A stretch of 22,355 bases of DNA from an uncultured Ruminococcus sp. (GCA_937926145.1 CALANW010000113.1:1-22355); one strand, 5' to 3'. Numbered from the stretch's first letter, positions 15,279 through 22,355 are shown. The notes: generated by a model from the sequence alone, not told the origin. Made by a program: numbers and translations.

Positions 15279-15347
15279 GAAAGTGAAAAAGGAGTATATC
15301 TGCAAACCGCAGCCAAAGCTGCAGGGTGCATTTTAAGTAAAAACAGT

Positions 15348-16310
15348 TTACTTTCCCGACTTCTTAACTTTAAGAATATTCTTATTGTAAGAAAGTATCG
15401 CTGTAAATTCGCGGAGGATATCTCTTGCGGCTACGCATGTGATCTCGGCAGGGTCATACTCGGGAGCAACCTCAACAAGATCCATTCCCACAATGTTAAG
15501 TCCCGTAAGCGAAAGTCGGAGCAGCTTCAAAGCTTCGGCTGTAGTGAAACCGCCGATAACGGGAGTACCTGTACCCGGAGCAAACGCAGGGTCAAGGAAA
15601 TCAATATCGAATGTTACGAAAACGGGCGCATCTCCGACCTTTGCACGGATACGGTCAGCAGCAGTTTCCATACCGATATCAGCAAGCTCATTTGCGGGAA
15701 TGATCTCGAATCCATTGGAGAAAGCATAGTCATGATCGTGAACGGAATTAAGTCCGCCGCGCATACCGACCTGAATTGAATGAGCGCCGTCGATACATTC
15801 CTGCTCAAGAGCAAGGCGGAACGGAGTGCCGTGGTGGATAGCTGTCTGCCCCGAGAAATACTCGCCTGCCCAAGTATCGGTATGTGAATCGAAATGCACG
15901 ATAGCCACCTTGCCGTATTTCTTCTTCAACGCGGAAAGCTCAGGGAAAGCCAATGTGTGATCTCCGCCGACACCGATAGTTACCGCGTCGGTATTTTCAA
16001 GTATTCCCGAAAGCTCGGTGATGACCTTTTCCATACTCTTTTCAATATAGGAAACTGGCATATCGAAGTTGCCGTAATCGACCGCTTTGAAATTATCGAG
16101 AATATTGAAATCAAGCTCTTCATGATAATTCTTGCAGGAAGAAAACTTTCTGATAGCGTTAGGGCCGAACTTACAGCCGGGGCGGTTAGTTACGCCGAGG
16201 TCGAACGGCATTCCGTAAAAGACCGCATCTGCATCTTTGATATCCTTTGTATATTCAAATCCGAGGAATGTATAGAGTCCCGTGAATTCGGGCTGGAAAT
16301 TATCAAGCAT
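15348..16310 (-). CDS. speB: Agmatinase-family ureohydrolase, third of three
   Basis: Cleaves a guanidino group to an amine and urea with two Mn2+ (agmatine to putrescine in the type enzyme). All six metal ligands are visible in the 320-residue reading: His118 (VGGDHT), Asp141/His143/Asp145 (FDSHTDT) and Asp235/Asp237 (FDIDFLDPAFAPGTGTP), plus the substrate-pocket HHGTPF at 159-164. The C-terminal half is very like E. coli SpeB (NIVGMDLVEVAPEYD). The frame can be opened to 16433 but would then overlap the previous gene by 131 bases. GGAGG eight bases before ATG 16310 sets the start, overlapping the upstream stop by eight bases. Guanidinobutyrate, guanidinopropionate or guanidine are alternative substrates that residues alone do not exclude. 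Confidence 0.9.
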   Translation of the reverse strand: MLDNFQPEFTGLYTFLGFEYTKDIKDADAVFYGMPFDLGVTNRPGCKFGPNAIRKFSSCKNYHEELDFNILDNFKAVDYGNFDMPVSYIEKSMEKVITELSGILENTDAVTIGVGGDHTLAFPELSALKKKYGKVAIVHFDSHTDTWAGEYFSGQTAIHHGTPFRLALEQECIDGAHSIQVGMRGGLNSVHDHDYAFSNGFEIIPANELADIGMETAADRIRAKVGDAPVFVTFDIDFLDPAFAPGTGTPVIGGFTTAEALKLLRLSLTGLNIVGMDLVEVAPEYDPAEITCVAARDILREFTAILSYNKNILKVKKSGK

Positions 16311-17268
16311 TGTTCTTACCTCCGTTCTTGTTGGCTTTTCTTTTTGCAAAAGCCGCAACGCTGTCACGCATAATGCTTTCAACGAGCTGGGCTGTGATAT
16401 GTCCCGGGTCATAGGACGGCGTGAAATCAACAACGTCCATTGCCTTTACATCAAGCTCAACGCCGATGTATCTGATGATCTGACGGATATCGACCGAAGC
16501 GAAGCCGCCGCTTACGGGAGTTGTTACCCCAGGAGCAAAAGCAGGATCGACAAAGCTCATATCGACAGATATAAAGCAGGGCATATCTCCTACCGTTTCG
16601 GCAATGACGGACATTATCTCGCTTCGCGTCATTTCGTGCATCTGCGAAGCGGTAAGCACCTTCATTCCTAGGTCCTTTGCATAGTCACATTCTTCCTTGC
16701 TGTAGTAGCCGCCCCTTATTCCAAGCTGAATGGAATGGGCAGGGTCGATAAGCTCTTCCTCGATGACCTTTCTTATAGCAGTTGCATCGTCATATTCAGC
16801 ACCGAAGTTCCTTACATCTCTGTTTGAATCGAAATGAACAAGAGCGACCTTTCCGTACTTATTCTTTACTGCTCTGAGCTCTGCGAGCGTGATGATCTGA
16901 CCGCCGCCTACTGCAATAGAGATCGCACCTTTATTGATTATCTTCGCTGTATATTCCTCTGCGATCCTCAAAGACGGAGCAAGATATCCGAACTTGATCG
17001 GAGCTTCGCCGAGGTCGGTTCCGCAGAAGTCATCTCCAACCTGTATCTGAAGATCGGACGACCAGCCGATACCCGACTTGAACGAAGGCTCGGAACGCAT
17101 ATCGTTCGGACCGAAGCGCGCATCTGCTCTCATTACCGATGAGCAGTCATACGGGATACCGACGACCGCATAATCCATTCCGTCAAGTTCAGCTTGGAAC
17201 GGGATATTCTGAAAGGTGGAAATTCCCGCATAGGACGGACAGTTTTCATTGAACAAAGTCTGTTTCAT
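16303..17268 (-). CDS. Degenerate ureohydrolase paralogue, probable pseudoenzyme
   Basis: A full-length 321-residue ureohydrolase fold with no frameshift or stop, but a broken active site. Against its neighbours, GGDH has become GGGQ (metal His to Gln124), DSHSD has become DSNRD (His to Asn149), and DID has become DMS (Asp to Ser238). Only Asp147, Asp151 and Asp236 of the six ligands remain. The pocket HGTP is DATA (161-164). The scaffold motifs IQLGIRGG and VDPAFAPG are kept, so the protein has been under selection for folding. A two-Mn2+ site is not expected. Likely roles are a structural or activating partner for the adjacent enzymes, or a ligand sensor. GAGGGGAG precedes ATG 17268; the gene is 18 bases after the first ureohydrolase and overlaps the third. 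Confidence 0.88.
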   Translation of the reverse strand: MKQTLFNENCPSYAGISTFQNIPFQAELDGMDYAVVGIPYDCSSVMRADARFGPNDMRSEPSFKSGIGWSSDLQIQVGDDFCGTDLGEAPIKFGYLAPSLRIAEEYTAKIINKGAISIAVGGGQIITLAELRAVKNKYGKVALVHFDSNRDVRNFGAEYDDATAIRKVIEEELIDPAHSIQLGIRGGYYSKEECDYAKDLGMKVLTASQMHEMTRSEIMSVIAETVGDMPCFISVDMSFVDPAFAPGVTTPVSGGFASVDIRQIIRYIGVELDVKAMDVVDFTPSYDPGHITAQLVESIMRDSVAAFAKRKANKNGGKNNA

Positions 17269-17286
17269 TTTTATCGCTCCCCTCTT

Positions 17287-18243
17287 TTATTCTCCGAATT
17301 CTTTATAGGATGTGATTCCTGCCTTTTTGCAGGCTAAAAGTGAAATGAATTCGTATGTGATCCTCGAGCCTGCCATTGCTGTGATATCGCTGATATCATA
17401 AAGCGGATCGACGCAAACAATGTCAAAGCCCTTGATATCCATTCCGATGAGCGACTTTCTCATAAGTTCGAGCGCCTGCCTTGTCGAGAAGCCGCCGCTC
17501 TCGGGAGTTCCCGTACCCGGCGCATAAGCAGGGTCAAGAAAATCAATATCAAATGTAACATAAACGGGAACGCCCGCAAGTCTTTTTCTTATCCGTGCGG
17601 CAGCCTCGTCGATACCGATAGCGTGAAGCTCGGTCGCAGGTATCATATCCATTCCCGAATTCTTCGCAAAGTCATGAACATGGCAAGTTCCGACGTATCC
17701 TCTCATTCCGACCTGAATAGAATGTTCGGTGAGAATACAATTATCATTGATAGCATCGAAAAACGGTGTTCCGTGGTCGGACGGAGCTTCGGGGTCAATC
17801 TCGTGATAGCTTGTATCCGAATGGGAATCAAAGTGTACGATAGCGACCTTTCCGAAAACATTTCTGTATGCTCTCAGTTCGGGAAAAGCGATCGAATGAT
17901 CTCCGCCGAGGATAACAGGAGTCATACCCTTTCTTAAAAACCCCTCAACGTGTTCAGTGATAGAATCAAACGTCTTAAAGGCATTTCCGTTAAAAACGGG
18001 AATATCGCCGTAATCAGCGCCTTCAAGATAATCGGAGATCTGTATTTTCAGATCGGGATTGTAAACATTGTTTCCATAAGCGCCTCTGATCGCCTCAGGG
18101 CCAAGTCTTGTACCGCCTCTGGCTGTTGTCAGCGTATCGAACGGAACGCCTGCCACAATAAAATCCAGATTTTCGGGGTTCTTTGTGTAAGGCAGCTTCA
18201 TATACGTTGTCATTCCGGGCATTCTTTCGGTTGATCTTTGCAT
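17287..18243 (-). CDS. speB: Agmatinase-family ureohydrolase, first of three
   Basis: Intact binuclear-metal guanidino hydrolase of 318 residues. Ligands are His116 (LGGDHS), Asp139/His141/Asp143 (FDSHSDT) and Asp232/Asp234 (FDIDFLDPAYAPGTGTPESGG), with the pocket SDHGTPFF at 156-162. It resembles the third gene closely in the core but differs in the loops after FDSHSDT (a YHEIDPEAPS insert where the third has AGEYFSGQTA) and in the N-terminus. The two enzymes may therefore prefer different guanidino substrates or form hetero-oligomers. AGGAGG lies eight bases before ATG 18243. It is first in the operon, about 110 bases after a 19-bp-spacer MerR-type promoter. The symbol is given at family level; the substrate is not proved. 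Confidence 0.88.
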   Translation of the reverse strand: MQRSTERMPGMTTYMKLPYTKNPENLDFIVAGVPFDTLTTARGGTRLGPEAIRGAYGNNVYNPDLKIQISDYLEGADYGDIPVFNGNAFKTFDSITEHVEGFLRKGMTPVILGGDHSIAFPELRAYRNVFGKVAIVHFDSHSDTSYHEIDPEAPSDHGTPFFDAINDNCILTEHSIQVGMRGYVGTCHVHDFAKNSGMDMIPATELHAIGIDEAAARIRKRLAGVPVYVTFDIDFLDPAYAPGTGTPESGGFSTRQALELMRKSLIGMDIKGFDIVCVDPLYDISDITAMAGSRITYEFISLLACKKAGITSYKEFGE

Positions 18244-18360
18244 TTTGCATACCTCCTGAAATTCATATCGTTTTTTATAGCAGCGATCTGTCCATCAATG
18301 CATTATTGCATTTTCATTGCTGCATTTTCTTTTTCTTACCTGCTTTTTGTTTCTGACCTA

Positions 18361-18391
18361 AGTATAGACTTTTGTGCAGGGCAAATGTCAA
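18361..18391 (-). promoter_or_regulatory. MerR-type promoter/operator of the ureohydrolase operon
   Basis: On the minus strand a perfect TTGACA (18386-18391) and TATACT (18361-18366) are 19 bases apart, with the dyad TTTG-N7-CAAA (18371-18385) in the spacer. Spacer length, dyad and flanks match the pot promoter. CAAGAGG occurs at 18389-18395 and again at 18406-18412 (plus strand), a direct repeat just upstream of the -35. The 110-base leader that follows can form a stem (AATGCA-N4-TGCATT, 18297-18312, inside CAGC/GCTG). Confidence 0.72.
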
Positions 18392-18717
18392 GAGGTTTTT
18401 TATAACAAGAGGTACAATTTCGTCCTATTATACAAATTCGTTGATAATACAAGCGCAGTTTATATAAATTTTAGCTTATAAAATAAGATAAGCAACAGAT
18501 GACGCACTTTTTTATTTTATAAAATTTATACTGAATTGTATAGACAGCTGTTAAAAATTCGCCTATTATAAATTTTGAATCAAGATAACAAAACGCAGGA
18601 TAAATATATACAAATTGCATAACTTGTAATAACAACTACTGAATTTTATAACAATCTGAGATAGTCATACAGACCCAATTCCAATAATATTTTCCATAAA
18701 TTCAAAACTTTTCTCCA
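18392..18717. other. AT-rich intergenic region, no gene seen
   Basis: About 325 bases of strongly AT-rich DNA between two divergent promoters. The most regular structure is a perfect 11-base inverted repeat, TTATAAAATAA (18476-18486) with TTATTTTATAA (18512-18522). TTATAA recurs several times. No ORF with a ribosome site, no terminator with a U-tract and no recognisable RNA was found. Confidence 0.5.
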
Positions 18718-18746
18718 TTTCAGATGCCGATCTGTGATACTATAAT
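18718..18746 (+). promoter_or_regulatory. Predicted GH127 promoter with internal dyad
   Basis: A consensus -10 TATAAT (18741-18746) is 17 bases from a weak -35 TTTCAG (18718-18723). CAGAT-N4-ATCTG (18721-18734) fills the spacer and overlaps the -35, a position suited to a repressor. No regulator gene is adjacent. Confidence 0.5.
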
Positions 18747-18781
18747 ATAAAAGGGCTAAAATTCGCAAGGAGGGGCAGCCT

Positions 18782-20683
18782 ATGAAAACACAGAAACAGA
18801 TACCCGTTACTTCATACAAAGCATCGGGATTTACAGAAAAATATCAGGACATCGTCCACACCGAAGTTATCCCTTATCAGTACAGTGTGCTTTGGGACAA
18901 GGCTGACGGTGCGGAAAAGAGCCACGTTGCCGCCAACTTTATCAACGCCGCAAAGGCTCTCAGAGGTGAAGACACCGAAGACGGCTTTTACGGAATGATC
19001 TTTCAGGACAGTGATGCTTACAAATGGCTCGAAGCGGCGGCTTATGCTGTCGCAGACAAGCCTGATGAAAACCTCGAACGTCAGGCTGACGGTCTTATTG
19101 ACCTTATCGCCGATGCGCAGGACAAGGACGGCTATCTCAACACATTTTTCACTGTAAAGGACACGAAGAAACGCTGGACAAATCTGCTCGAGGGACACGA
19201 ACTTTACTGCTCGGGACATCTCATCGAAGCCGCCTGCGCTTATTACGAAGCAACGGGAAAGCGAAAGCTTCTTGACGTTGCCGTAAAGAATGCTGAGTGC
19301 ATCTATGACCGTTTTGTCACGCAAAATACCGAGGGAATACCCGGTCACCCCGAGATAGAACTCGCACTGCTGAGATTATACCGTCTTACCGAAAACAAGC
19401 ATTTTCTTGAACTTGCAGAAAAATTCATCAACGAACGCGGAAAAGCGCCCGATTTCTGGTCAAGGGAAGCGGAAAAACGCAGCTGGAGCGTATGGAACAG
19501 TGACCCTTGGAGCAATGATTACCGTCAGAGTGCGAAGCCCGTCCGTGAACAGACCGAAGCGGTTGGACACGCTGTCCGCGCGGTATATCTTTATACGGGA
19601 ATGGCTGACCTCGCCGCCGAAACAGAGGACAAAGAACTTTTTGCAGCCTGCCGCCGCTTATGGGAAAACATCGTCAACAGAAAAATGTACATAACGGGCG
19701 GCATAGGCTCGACCGTTCAGGGCGAAGCTTTCACGGTTGACTACGACCTGCCGCCCGACACGGCTTACTCCGAAACCTGCGCGGCGATAGGCTTGATATT
19801 CTTTGCGGAAAAGATGCTCGAAAACGAGATAAACGGCGAGTACGGCGATGTTATGGAGCTTGCTTTTTACAACACCGTTCTTGCAGGAATGCAGCTTGAC
19901 GGAAAGCGCTTTTTCTATGTAAATCCGCTTGAAGTCGACATCGGCATTTCGGGAAAAGCCTGCACACATTCACACGTTCTGCCCTCACGCCCGAAGTGGT
20001 ACGCCTGTGCCTGCTGTCCTCCGAACGCTGCAAGACTCATCGGCTCGATAGGCAAATATGCTTACGGTGAAAAGGGCGATACTGTTTACTGTCACCTTTT
20101 CGCATCGGGAAAAGTAAGCTTTTCCAACGGTATGAAGCTTGAATGTATAACCTCTTATCCTTATGATATGACGATAAAATACACCGTTTCGGGCAGCGGA
20201 AAAGTTGCTGTTCGCATACCGAAACAGAGCAGGAAATTTTCTCTCATAGTCAACGGCAAGATTACTTCGGCCATTCCCGAGAATGGATATATTTACATTG
20301 ATGCAGACGAAAAAACGGAGATCGAGCTTTCCCTTGACGGAACGCCGAGATTTGTAAGAGCGTCAAACAAAGTCCCAAGACTTACGGGAATGACAGCGCT
20401 TATGAGAGGTCCTCTCGTTTACTGTTTTGAGGGCGCGGACAATGACGATGTGCGTTCGATACGCCTTGACCGAAGCCAACCGCCTGCTGTCGGAGAATTT
20501 GAACCGCAGCTTCTCGGCGGAACGGTAAAGCTCACTGCAAAGGCTTTCCGCGCTGAGGACTGCGATGATCTTTACAGCGGCGAAGCGGAAAAGCTTACCC
20601 CGTTTGATGCGGCCGCCGTTCCCTATTACACATGGGGCAACCGCGGCGAGAACGATATGAGGGTCTGGGTGAATACCATATAA
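18782..20683 (+). CDS. GH127 beta-L-arabinofuranosidase
   Basis: Releases L-arabinofuranose from beta-arabino-oligosaccharides such as those of hydroxyproline-rich plant glycoproteins. The 633-residue protein fits the family (formerly DUF1680). Residues known from Bifidobacterium HypBA1 are found: acid/base Glu315 (QGEAF, equivalent to Glu322) and, sixteen residues on, Glu331 and Cys333 (YSETCA) as zinc ligands. The CC pair at 411-412 (ACACCPPN) supplies the nucleophilic Cys and the last zinc ligand. An alpha/alpha barrel precedes C-terminal beta domains. No signal peptide is present, so it acts in the cytosol on imported sugars. AAGGAGG lies ahead of ATG 18782. It stands alone between its own promoter and a strong terminator, with no arabinose genes in view. 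A related GH127 specificity cannot be ruled out. Confidence 0.92.
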   Translation: MKTQKQIPVTSYKASGFTEKYQDIVHTEVIPYQYSVLWDKADGAEKSHVAANFINAAKALRGEDTEDGFYGMIFQDSDAYKWLEAAAYAVADKPDENLERQADGLIDLIADAQDKDGYLNTFFTVKDTKKRWTNLLEGHELYCSGHLIEAACAYYEATGKRKLLDVAVKNAECIYDRFVTQNTEGIPGHPEIELALLRLYRLTENKHFLELAEKFINERGKAPDFWSREAEKRSWSVWNSDPWSNDYRQSAKPVREQTEAVGHAVRAVYLYTGMADLAAETEDKELFAACRRLWENIVNRKMYITGGIGSTVQGEAFTVDYDLPPDTAYSETCAAIGLIFFAEKMLENEINGEYGDVMELAFYNTVLAGMQLDGKRFFYVNPLEVDIGISGKACTHSHVLPSRPKWYACACCPPNAARLIGSIGKYAYGEKGDTVYCHLFASGKVSFSNGMKLECITSYPYDMTIKYTVSGSGKVAVRIPKQSRKFSLIVNGKITSAIPENGYIYIDADEKTEIELSLDGTPRFVRASNKVPRLTGMTALMRGPLVYCFEGADNDDVRSIRLDRSQPPAVGEFEPQLLGGTVKLTAKAFRAEDCDDLYSGEAEKLTPFDAAAVPYYTWGNRGENDMRVWVNTI

Positions 20684-20689
20684 AAAATC

Positions 20690-20725
20690 AAACCGACAGT
20701 GGTCAGAAACGATCACTGTCGGTTT
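20690..20725. terminator. Bidirectional terminator between GH127 and the CHR genes
   Basis: AAACCGACAGTG (20690-20701) pairs perfectly with CACTGTCGGTTT (20714-20725), and GTC/GAT extends the stem. The plus strand continues TGTTGCTT. The minus strand continues GATTTTTT, a better U-tract. It lies just past the GH127 stop and about 16 bases past the stop of the second CHR gene. Confidence 0.85.
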
Positions 20726-20741
20726 GTTGCTTAAAGAATAT

Positions 20742-21314
20742 TTAAACCGAAAAAATCACCGCGCCAAGAACTCCCGAGAGCAATATCATAAGTATCGGCG
20801 GCGGAGCAGATTTTTTTGCTTTTTTATAGGCAAAATGCAATATCCACAAAACGGCGAACAGCGCCGCCGATCTTATATCGGGGACGATGCTGTCTGTCAC
20901 ATCACTTATCCCGAGCAAAGTCGAAAGAGCCATACTTACATCCGTTGCAAGTATCATTGCGACGATACAAGGACGAACGCCCGTGAGGAAAGCATTAACG
21001 CCGTTATATTTCATAAAGTTTTTCAGAACAGCCGCTATCAGCAGGATTATCACAAACGACGGCAGAATGACCCCAAGCGTGGCCAACAGCGAGCCAAGCA
21101 AACCTCCCTGCGAAGAGCCGACGAACGTTGCTATATTGACTGCAAGAGGACCCGGAGTCGATTCCGAAACTGCGATAAAATTCAGAAACTCACTTTCCGT
21201 CAGCCAGCCATTTGATATGACCGTTTCCCTCACGAGGGATATCATTCCGTAACCTCCGCCGAAAGAAAGGCTTCCTATCATCAAAAAGGTAAGAAACAGC
21301 TTTAAATATATCAT
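20742..21314 (-). CDS. Chromate-transporter family (CHR) half protein 2
   Basis: A 190-residue CHR-domain protein with about five or six helices. The family motifs FGGGYGMISLV (near 19) and ESTPGPLAVNIATFVG (near 52) are present, as well as a proline-containing LGVILPSFVIIL helix. Paired short CHR proteins are thought to form a functional heteromer that replaces the long two-domain ChrA. Chromate efflux is the named activity, but many gut members probably move another anion, so no symbol is given. The ATG at 21314 overlaps the stop of the upstream CHR gene as ATGA, which indicates coupling. Confidence 0.9.
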   Translation of the reverse strand: MIYLKLFLTFLMIGSLSFGGGYGMISLVRETVISNGWLTESEFLNFIAVSESTPGPLAVNIATFVGSSQGGLLGSLLATLGVILPSFVIILLIAAVLKNFMKYNGVNAFLTGVRPCIVAMILATDVSMALSTLLGISDVTDSIVPDIRSAALFAVLWILHFAYKKAKKSAPPPILMILLSGVLGAVIFSV

Positions 21315-21880
21315 TTTTTGTTCCTTCCCCCAAGCTTTTTGAGCAAATACACCGAAACTCCTACCGCACCGCTTATGAGTACATAAAACACGGAGGAAAA
21401 AGAAACGGCAAAAAGCGAACAGAACAGCATAGCGGCAATGACCGTCAGCAGTATTACTGTGTTGAACAGATTTTTTTCAAGTCCGCCGAGCATTTTTATC
21501 CCTGCCGATAATATCAGATACACCACGCATACCTGTATTCCCTTAAAAGCATAGAAAACATATTTCAAATCAAGAAATTGGTCAAGGAACAACGAAATAC
21601 AGAAAATTATTATAAACGACGGAATACTTACCGCAAGCGTCGCCAGTGCCGCTCCGACAACGCCCTCCAGCTTATAGCCGATATAAGTAGCGCTGTTTAT
21701 CGCAAGCGGCCCGGGAGTTGACTCCGCAACGGCAACCATATCAAGAAATTCGTCCTTGTCTATCCACTTTCTCTTTTCGACGAATTCATTTTCGAGGAGC
21801 GCGATCATTGCGTAGCCTCCGCCAAAGGTAAACGCTCCTATCTTTAAAAAAGTCAGAAATAACGATGCCGATCTTTTCAT
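21311..21880 (-). CDS. Chromate-transporter family (CHR) half protein 1
   Basis: First of the two CHR genes, 189 residues. It has FGGGYAMIALLENEFV (near 19) and ESTPGPLAINSATYIGY (near 53), the same layout as its partner, with LAVSIPSFIIIF as the matching proline helix and a basic C-terminal end (KKLGGRNKK). Sequence differs enough from the second gene to suggest an old duplication and fixed membrane orientation of each half. AAAGG stands nine bases before ATG 21880. No LysR or other regulator gene lies beside it, and a promoter could not be assigned with confidence. Confidence 0.9.
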   Translation of the reverse strand: MKRSASLFLTFLKIGAFTFGGGYAMIALLENEFVEKRKWIDKDEFLDMVAVAESTPGPLAINSATYIGYKLEGVVGAALATLAVSIPSFIIIFCISLFLDQFLDLKYVFYAFKGIQVCVVYLILSAGIKMLGGLEKNLFNTVILLTVIAAMLFCSLFAVSFSSVFYVLISGAVGVSVYLLKKLGGRNKK

Positions 21881-22167
21881 ATTTTTCTACCTTTATGTGA
21901 TTTTTTGCTTTGATTTAAGGATACGCTGATAATGCAAAGTGTTCGTTTCGTCGTTTTGAGAAATGTAGTTTTTTCCGCCATTGAGTACATTTTGAAAAAC
22001 GGCTGAAACGTATTGATCAGCGTTTCCTTAATTATATGATATTTTATTTAAAAATTCAAGAGCTGCTATGTAATAAGACAGAAATCAATGCAGGATCATC
22101 ATAGATGATCGCAGAGATCTTATTTGAAAGACAGGATTCTCAGTAAGACCATGCAGTACTATACAAA
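21881..22167. other. Intergenic region with several dyads, no gene supported
   Basis: About 290 AT-rich bases between the CHR genes and the next gene. It includes GAAACG...CGTTTC (about 22005-22026) and a perfect dyad GATCATC-ATA-GATGATC (22094-22110). No convincing promoter, RNA or ORF with a ribosome site was found. Confidence 0.45.
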
Positions 22168-22199
22168 ATCCCCTCCTACAGTTTTCTGTAAGAGGGGAT
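22168..22199 (-). terminator. Terminator of the acidic-tail gene
   Basis: A 14-position stem with one mismatch (22168-22181 with 22186-22199) closes over TTTT. On the minus strand the stem ends in GGGGAT and continues TTTG. It lies 11 bases past the stop of the partial minus-strand gene. Confidence 0.85.
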
Positions 22200-22210
22200 C
22201 TGCCTGCGCA

Positions 22211-22355
22211 TTAAGCGCTCATTTCATCAAAAGTATCATCGGAAGTAGCATCATCCTCTGAACCATTGTCACTGTCATCACTCGCCCCTTCCTCTGAAGA
22301 ATCACTGCTGCCGTCTTCAGGTGTTTCCTCATTCGGGTCATCTGTCGGTTCTTCT
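22211..22355 (-). CDS. C-terminal end of a protein with an acidic low-complexity tail (partial)
   Basis: The frame runs from the window edge to TAA at 22211-22213 and gives 48 codons. It is a tail of Glu, Asp, Ser, Thr and Asn (EEPTDDPNEETPEDGSSDSS and onward, ending FDEMSA) with no Lys or Arg. Such disordered acidic tails are common at the C-terminus of surface or cell-wall proteins, including class A penicillin-binding proteins, in related Clostridia. The protein itself cannot be identified from this piece. The terminator directly after it supports a genuine gene end. Confidence 0.75.
   Translation of the reverse strand, partial: EEPTDDPNEETPEDGSSDSSEEGASDDSDNGSEDDATSDDTFDEMSA

Noticed and set aside
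15256..15336. 26-codon plus-strand ORF after the ureohydrolase operon
   Set aside because: No promoter or good ribosome site, and its start lies within a hairpin; more likely an RNA structure of the opposite strand.
18244..18360. Guanidine riboswitch in the ureohydrolase leader
   Set aside because: Suggested by context, but the leader lacks the paired ACGR loops of class II and anything recognisable of the class I core; only simple stems are visible.
18476..18522. AT-only 11-base inverted repeat as an origin or terminator
   Set aside because: No DnaA-like boxes, no GC stem and no U-tract context; AT-only repeats arise readily in such sequence.
21877..21990. 37-codon minus ORF ending as ATGA on the first CHR gene start
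   Set aside because: The overlap is attractive, but there is no ribosome site, composition is basic and unstructured, and it sits in AT-rich leader sequence.
22094..22110. Perfect GATCATC-ATA-GATGATC dyad as an attachment site or operator
   Set aside because: Perfect but short, single copy, with no integrase, promoter or adjacent regulator to support a role.

Overview
The window reads like a gut or rumen Clostridia genome (Bacillota), most likely a Ruminococcus-like member of the Oscillospirales. The basis is low-GC Gram-positive promoters and Shine-Dalgarno sites, a BceRS-BceAB peptide-antibiotic module, an ammonium transporter fused to PII, a cytosolic GH127 arabinofuranosidase and paired half-size CHR transporters. 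No rRNA, tRNA, CRISPR array or transposase gene was seen. The genus is an inference; no sequence search was possible.

Left region (about 1-5690, all minus strand, read from high to low coordinates): a cell-envelope stress operon with response regulator, histidine kinase, ABC ATPase, large FtsX-type permease, a 52-residue one-helix membrane protein, and a monofunctional peptidoglycan glycosyltransferase. The regulator-kinase pair has its own promoter. The ABC pair has a second, extended -10 promoter preceded by an inverted repeat that matches the motif recognised by BceR-type regulators. A hairpin with a U-tract closes the unit at 100-135. Between this unit and the next lies a short coding-like remnant (5682-5795).

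Central region (about 5839-18391): a polyamine/guanidino-compound and nitrogen block. A MerR/BmrR-type regulator (13501-14340, plus) is divergent from potABCD, a MATE exporter and an amt-PII fusion (all minus). Beyond it, also on the minus strand, are three tandem ureohydrolases of the agmatinase family. The first and third keep all metal ligands. The middle one has lost three of six and looks like a pseudoenzyme. The promoters of the pot operon and of the ureohydrolase operon both have a 19-bp -35/-10 spacer with the same TTTG-N7-CAAA dyad, the architecture of MerR-family promoters, so one regulon is likely. The working model is that PotABCD imports a cationic guanidino compound such as agmatine, the ureohydrolases cleave it to an amine and urea, and MATE expels product or excess. 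Amt-PII deals with ammonium, but may only be a neighbour. A hexapeptide-repeat acetyltransferase between merR and the ureohydrolases is bracketed by two copies of a MITE-like palindrome, suggesting insertion as a cassette.

Right region (18392-22355): a 400-base AT-rich spacer, a GH127 beta-L-arabinofuranosidase (plus), a bidirectional terminator, a two-gene CHR transporter (minus), another AT-rich spacer, and the 3' end of a minus-strand gene with an acidic Ser/Glu/Asp-rich tail, cut by the window edge.

The most promising new observations are the pseudoenzyme ureohydrolase between two intact paralogues, the shared MerR-type operator that ties import to hydrolysis, and the unlisted small membrane protein translationally coupled to the glycosyltransferase at the end of the Bce module.
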